NCBI GenBank assembly: GCA_946536955.1
Contig: CAMNFJ010000053.1
Coordinates: forward strand, 1-16,407
DNA: 16,407 nucleotides
Source: CAG-791 sp002394525
GTDB lineage: Bacteria; Bacillota; Clostridia; Lachnospirales; Lachnospiraceae
Direction of reading: 5' to 3'
Shown: positions 13,409 through 16,407 of the stretch, piece after piece
Position numbering within the stretch: the first letter of the stretch is position 1
Layout: the number at the start of each line of letters is the position of its first letter
Made by a program: the position numbers and the translations under genes
The notes under the pieces: model-generated
Databases searched by the model: none
Seen by the model: only the letters and a program-made list of their open reading frames with translations
Told to the model about the DNA's origin: nothing

Positions 13409-13443
13409 TACAGTTCAGGCCCTTCGAGGGGGCGTGAACTGTA
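13409..13443. repeat. Palindromic element, copy 3
   Basis: TACAGTTCAGGCCC (13409-13422) pairs with GGGCGTGAACTGTA (13430-13443) with one mismatch. The loop side CCCTTCGAGGGGGCGTGAAC is identical to copy 2 (3790-3830). It lies between the methyltransferase fusion and the manganese riboswitch promoter. Confidence 0.8.
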
Positions 13444-13483
13444 CCGTTCAGTTTCTTTTTAGAAATCCTTCACAAAACGACCA

Positions 13484-13512
13484 TTGAAAACGGCGCCGGC
13501 AGGTGCTATCTT
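13484..13512 (+). promoter_or_regulatory. Promoter of the riboswitch-controlled gene
   Basis: TTGAAA (13484-13489), 17-base spacer, TATCTT (13507-13512) with TG one base before it (extended -10). Transcription would begin near 13519, about 60 bases before the aptamer. Confidence 0.75.
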
Positions 13513-13580
13513 ATCCTCAGCAGAAACGCAGACCGGTCCGCCGAAGGACCCGCGGAGGGCCTGCCGGTTCTGATCTTATG

Positions 13581-13672
13581 AAAAGGGAGTAGCTGAACGG
13601 CCTTCAAGAGGCCGGAATCGCACCGTCAGGACGGGCCGCAGGGCCCCGGGAGATTGAGACAGCAAGACTTTT
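13581..13672 (+). ncRNA. yybP-ykoY (manganese) riboswitch aptamer
   Basis: The hallmarks of this class appear in order: AAAAGGGAGTAGC (P1 5' strand plus loop L1, 13581-13593), an internal CGGCC/GGCCG hairpin (13598-13614), CGTCA (13625-13629), the GGGCC...GGGCCC hairpin ending in CCGG (13633-13649), and AGCAAGACTTTT (13661-13672), which closes P1. The GGGAGTAGC, CGTCA...CCGG and AGCAAGAC blocks line up with the Lactococcus aptamer as I recall it. Members bind Mn2+ and switch on manganese-export genes. Fit is good by eye; a covariance-model search was not possible. Confidence 0.85.
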
Positions 13673-13719
13673 ATTACAGAAGACACGGGAAGAGTGTCTT
13701 TGTGGTAAAGGTCTTTTTT
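13665..13719 (+). terminator. Riboswitch expression-platform terminator
   Basis: AGACTTTTATTACAGAAGACAC pairs, with wobbles, with GTGTCTTTGTGGTAAAGGTCT and is followed by six T (13714-13719). Its 5' arm is the 3' strand of aptamer P1, so ligand-stabilised P1 would prevent the terminator. This predicts an ON switch with manganese. Confidence 0.85.
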
Positions 13720-13755
13720 CATGCCAGCCTGCAAGGCGGCGGAAAGGAAGGGAAC

Positions 13756-13974
13756 ATGATCACTATCATGGCCATTATTATGTTCGTTGTTTTTCTGAAG
13801 ATCGTCGGATTCATCTTCGGCGCAGGACTGCGCATCCTGGGATGGCTCTTCAGCGGGGCCGGATTTCTGATCTCTCTCCTGCTGGCCTTCTCCGTGATCG
13901 GATTTGTATTTGACCTCCTGCCGGTCCTGCTGGTCATCGGCGTAGTGGTCATCGCCTTGAATTCGGCCCGGTAA
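13756..13974 (+). CDS. Small membrane protein under manganese-riboswitch control
   Basis: A 72-residue, almost wholly hydrophobic protein with no recognised family. It begins MITIMAIIMFVVFLKIVGF; hydrophobic segments run about 2-22, 26-50 and 54-68, and the middle holds small-residue patches (GFIFGAGLRILGW, SGAGF) of the kind that pack helices. Charged residues are few (Lys15, Arg26, Asp53, Arg72), so a direct ion path is not obvious. The start is ATG 13756 with GGAAAGGAAGGG upstream; a frame that opens 34 codons earlier lies within the riboswitch and terminator and is not translated as such. It is the only gene between the Mn-type switch and a terminator, so its expression should follow manganese. 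Known targets of this switch (MntP, TerC, P-type ATPases) are much larger. Similar short proteins of unknown function occur in Lachnospiraceae, by my recollection. Confidence 0.8.
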   Translation: MITIMAIIMFVVFLKIVGFIFGAGLRILGWLFSGAGFLISLLLAFSVIGFVFDLLPVLLVIGVVVIALNSAR

Positions 13975-13990
13975 CCGCAGGGATCAGGAA

Positions 13991-14024
13991 AGAGTCAGGG
14001 GACCTATCTCCTGACTCTTTTTTT
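13991..14024 (+). terminator. Terminator after the small membrane protein gene
   Basis: AGAGTCAGG (13991-13999) pairs with CCTGACTCT (14010-14018), followed by six T (14019-14024). The site lies between convergent genes. On the minus strand only TTT follows, so it is a weaker stop for the UvrA-like gene. Confidence 0.85.
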
Positions 14025-14040
14025 CTTTCCTGATTTTTCC

Positions 14041-16407
14041 TCAGATGTACTGCCCGGTCAGGCTCTCCGGGCAGGCGCGCACCTGGTCCGGTGTGCCGCA
14101 GGCGACGATGCGGCCGCCCTCTTTGCCCCCGCCGGGGCCCATGTCGATGATATAGTCGGCGCTGCGGATGACGTCCAGGTCGTGCTCAATGACGATCACA
14201 GTCGCCCCCTGGTCCAGCAGGGTCCGGAAGACCTCCAGGAGTGTGCGGACGTCCTGCGGATGCAGGCCGATGGTCGGCTCGTCAAAGACAAAGACGGAGT
14301 CCGTCTGGGATTTTCCCATCTCGCTGGCCAGCTTGAGGCGCTGGGCCTCGCCGCCGGACAGGCCGGGCGTCTCCTCGCCCAGGGTCAGGTAGCCCAGCCC
14401 CAGGTCATGCAGGACCTGCAGGCGCCGCCGGGTCGTCGCGAGGTCCGCGCAGGCCTCCAGAGCCTGGTCCACGCTCATGGCCATGAGGTCCGGCAGGCTG
14501 TAGGCGCTGCCGTCTTTTGCCCTGCGCAGGACCTCATGGGCCTCGCGCCGGTAGCGCCGGCCCCGGCAGTCCGGGCAGGGAATGTCGACATCCGGCAGGA
14601 ACTGGACATCCAGCGAGATCTCCCCGGTCCCGTCACAGGTCGGGCAGCGGAGTCTGCCTGTATTGTAGGAAAAATCCCCCGCCTTGTACTTGCGCGCCTT
14701 TGCGTCCGGGGTCCGGGCATAGATTTTGCGCAGGTCGTCGTGCACATTGGCATAGGTGGCGACCGTGGACCGCACATTGATGCCGATCGGGGTCGCGTCA
14801 ATCAGCCTGACCTGGGTGATGCCGGGAGCCTCGATCGACTCTACGTGAGGCGGAAGCTTTTTCCGCCTGCGGGACCTGGATCCCTCGTTTTCCGCCCGGT
14901 CTTCGCTGTTTCCGGCAAAATCCCCCTGTCTGGCTGCCGTAACAGAGCCCTCGTTTTCTGCCCGGTCTGCACCATTTCCTGTCCCGGCAGCTTTTCCATC
15001 CGCCGCCGCGCCGCCGGAGCCCGCCGGCTCCGCACTTCCCTGCGCCTCCAGGGCCGGGATCAGGCTCTCCAGGACCATGGTCGTCTTGCCGGAGCCGGAC
15101 ACGCCGGTGACAACGGTCAGGCGGCCCATGGGGATCTTCACATCCAGGGGATGGACCGTGTGGATCCGGCCGGTCCGCATATGGATCGTCCCATTGGAAA
15201 AAAGACCTTCGGGATCCCTCTCCCGGCCGGGGACCGGGTTTTCCCCCTGCTGATAAGGGCTGGTCACGGGGACCGGATTTTCCCCCGCCAGATAGGGGCC
15301 GATCACGGAGGCCGGGTTTTTCTCTATTTCCTCAATTGTCCCCTCCGCGATGACGGTCCCGCCGGAGGCCCCGGCCCCGGGTCCCATTTCGACCATCCAG
15401 TCGGCGTGGGCCAGGACCTGAGTGTCGTGGTCGACCAGGACGACCGTGTTGCCGTCCGCTGCCAGGTCGTCCATGACCCCGGTCAGGCCCTTCAGATTAA
15501 AGGGATGGAGGCCGATGGAGGGCTCGTCCAGCACATAGAGGACGCCGGTCGTCCGGTTGCGGACCGCGCGGGCCAGCTGGACCCGCTGCCGCTCGCCCGT
15601 GGACAGGGTCGAGGAGGCCCTGTCCAGGGCCAGGTAGCCCAGGCCCAGGTCCATCAGGCGCACCGAGGTGTCCAGAAAGGACTCGCAGATATTGCGGGCC
15701 ATGGGCCGCATGGGCTCCGGCAGAGAATCCGGCACTCCCTTGACCCAGGGGATCAGGTCCGACAGGGTCATGGCGGCTGCCTGGTCCAGACCGATCCCCC
15801 GCAGTCTGGGCGCCCGGGCCGCGTCCGAGAGCCTGGTCCCGTGACAGTCCGGGCAGGTCCCCTCCATCAGAAAGCGCTCGATCCGCTTCATCCCCTTTTC
15901 GTCCCGGACCTTGGAGAGGGCATTCTCCACCGTATAGACGGCGTTAAAATAGGTGAAGTCCATTTCCGCCGTCTGCTTTGTCTGCGGATTCATGTAAAAA
16001 ATATGCTTTTTTTCCGCGGGGCCGTGGTAGACGATCTCCTTTTCCTCCGGCGTCAGGTCCTGAAAGGGCACATCCGTCCGGACTCCCATCTCCCGGCACA
16101 CGTCCTTCATGAGGGACCACATCAGGATCCCCCAGACCACGACCGCTCCCTCGTCGATCGTGCGGGTCTCATCGGGCACCAGGGTCGACTCATCGACCGT
16201 GCGCGTGATCCCGGTCCCCCCGCAGGTCGAGCAGGCGCCCGCGCTGTTAAAGGCCAGGTCCTCCGCCCCGGGCCCGTAAAAGCCCGCCCCGCAGACCGGG
16301 CAGACCGTCTCCCGCATCGAGGCCACATCCATGGAAGGCTCCACATAGTGGCCGTTGGGGCAGCGGTGGCTGGCCAGGCGCGAGAACATGAGCCGCAGGC
16401 TGTTGAG
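14041..16407 (-). CDS. UvrA2-like ABC ATPase, N-terminus beyond window edge
   Basis: 788 codons of an excinuclease-subunit-A-like protein are visible; the frame is open to the right edge (LNSLRLMFSRLA...). Numbered from the ATG at 16389: zinc-type cysteines near 10-30, 53-56, 180-182, 582-585 and 605-608; signature LSTGERQR (263-270) and Walker B YVLDEP (285-290) of the first ATPase half; Walker A GVSGSGKTT (429-437), LSGGEAQR (677-684), FVFDEP (700-705) and the IEHD His switch (734-737) of the second. The LST/LSA-GE form of signature one is typical of the shorter UvrA paralogues (UvrA2, DrrC-like) rather than repair UvrA, where both read LSGGE. A low-complexity insert (about 450-510) lies after Walker A. 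It probably acts in DNA-damage tolerance or drug resistance rather than core repair, which is an inference. Confidence 0.9.
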   Translation of the reverse strand, partial: LNSLRLMFSRLASHRCPNGHYVEPSMDVASMRETVCPVCGAGFYGPGAEDLAFNSAGACSTCGGTGITRTVDESTLVPDETRTIDEGAVVVWGILMWSLMKDVCREMGVRTDVPFQDLTPEEKEIVYHGPAEKKHIFYMNPQTKQTAEMDFTYFNAVYTVENALSKVRDEKGMKRIERFLMEGTCPDCHGTRLSDAARAPRLRGIGLDQAAAMTLSDLIPWVKGVPDSLPEPMRPMARNICESFLDTSVRLMDLGLGYLALDRASSTLSTGERQRVQLARAVRNRTTGVLYVLDEPSIGLHPFNLKGLTGVMDDLAADGNTVVLVDHDTQVLAHADWMVEMGPGAGASGGTVIAEGTIEEIEKNPASVIGPYLAGENPVPVTSPYQQGENPVPGRERDPEGLFSNGTIHMRTGRIHTVHPLDVKIPMGRLTVVTGVSGSGKTTMVLESLIPALEAQGSAEPAGSGGAAADGKAAGTGNGADRAENEGSVTAARQGDFAGNSEDRAENEGSRSRRRKKLPPHVESIEAPGITQVRLIDATPIGINVRSTVATYANVHDDLRKIYARTPDAKARKYKAGDFSYNTGRLRCPTCDGTGEISLDVQFLPDVDIPCPDCRGRRYRREAHEVLRRAKDGSAYSLPDLMAMSVDQALEACADLATTRRRLQVLHDLGLGYLTLGEETPGLSGGEAQRLKLASEMGKSQTDSVFVFDEPTIGLHPQDVRTLLEVFRTLLDQGATVIVIEHDLDVIRSADYIIDMGPGGGKEGGRIVACGTPDQVRACPESLTGQYI

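Overview
The window looks like chromosomal DNA from a GC-rich member of the Clostridia, most likely Lachnospiraceae or a near relative. The basis is protein style and gene content: a clostridial-type enolase, a DUF1858 protein, a ZnuA of the GDRFPF type, a UvrA2-like ATPase, and strong AGGAGG ribosome binding sites. No rRNA, tRNA, IS element, prophage or CRISPR array is visible. It reads as ordinary core and accessory chromosome with unusually rich intergenic structure.

Layout. 1-805 (minus): a lactate/malate dehydrogenase-family gene cut by the left edge, with a promoter near 1033-1062 overlapped by nested palindromes. 1156-1489: a palindromic repeat and the C-terminal stump of a flavodoxin gene with no normal start codon. 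1662-2963 (minus): enolase, with promoter, a Rex-like operator and a terminator. 3326-3556 (minus): a 76-residue DUF1858 protein. 3657-3852: five back-to-back stem-loops, one of them a copy of a three-copy palindromic element (1156, 3790, 13409). 3993-5243 (minus): a many-pass membrane protein of unknown function. 5490-9135 (minus): a zinc-uptake operon in the order Fur-family regulator, znuA, znuC, znuB, with a near-consensus promoter and a 19-bp Fur-type box ahead of the regulator.

9534-10430 (plus): an EamA/DMT exporter whose 5' region carries 18-bp tandem repeats and a 40-bp duplication of its own start region, which creates a small overlapping upstream ORF. 10827-11849 (plus): an orphan sugar-type substrate-binding lipoprotein behind a structured leader, with a strong terminator. 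11997-13319 (minus): a fusion of an alpha/beta-hydrolase (esterase-like) domain and a SAM methyltransferase. 13484-13974 (plus): a promoter, a yybP-ykoY (manganese) riboswitch with its intrinsic terminator, and a 72-residue membrane protein. 14041-16407 (minus): a UvrA2-like ABC ATPase running off the right edge.

The most notable items are the manganese riboswitch driving a very small membrane protein of no recognised transporter family, the hydrolase-methyltransferase fusion, the repeated palindromic element with its stem-loop array, and the dehydrogenase with Arg where lactate dehydrogenases carry Gln102. Metal handling recurs (zinc operon, manganese switch), as does redox and fermentation (dehydrogenase, Rex-like sites, flavodoxin remnant), but the genes do not form one obvious new multi-gene system.
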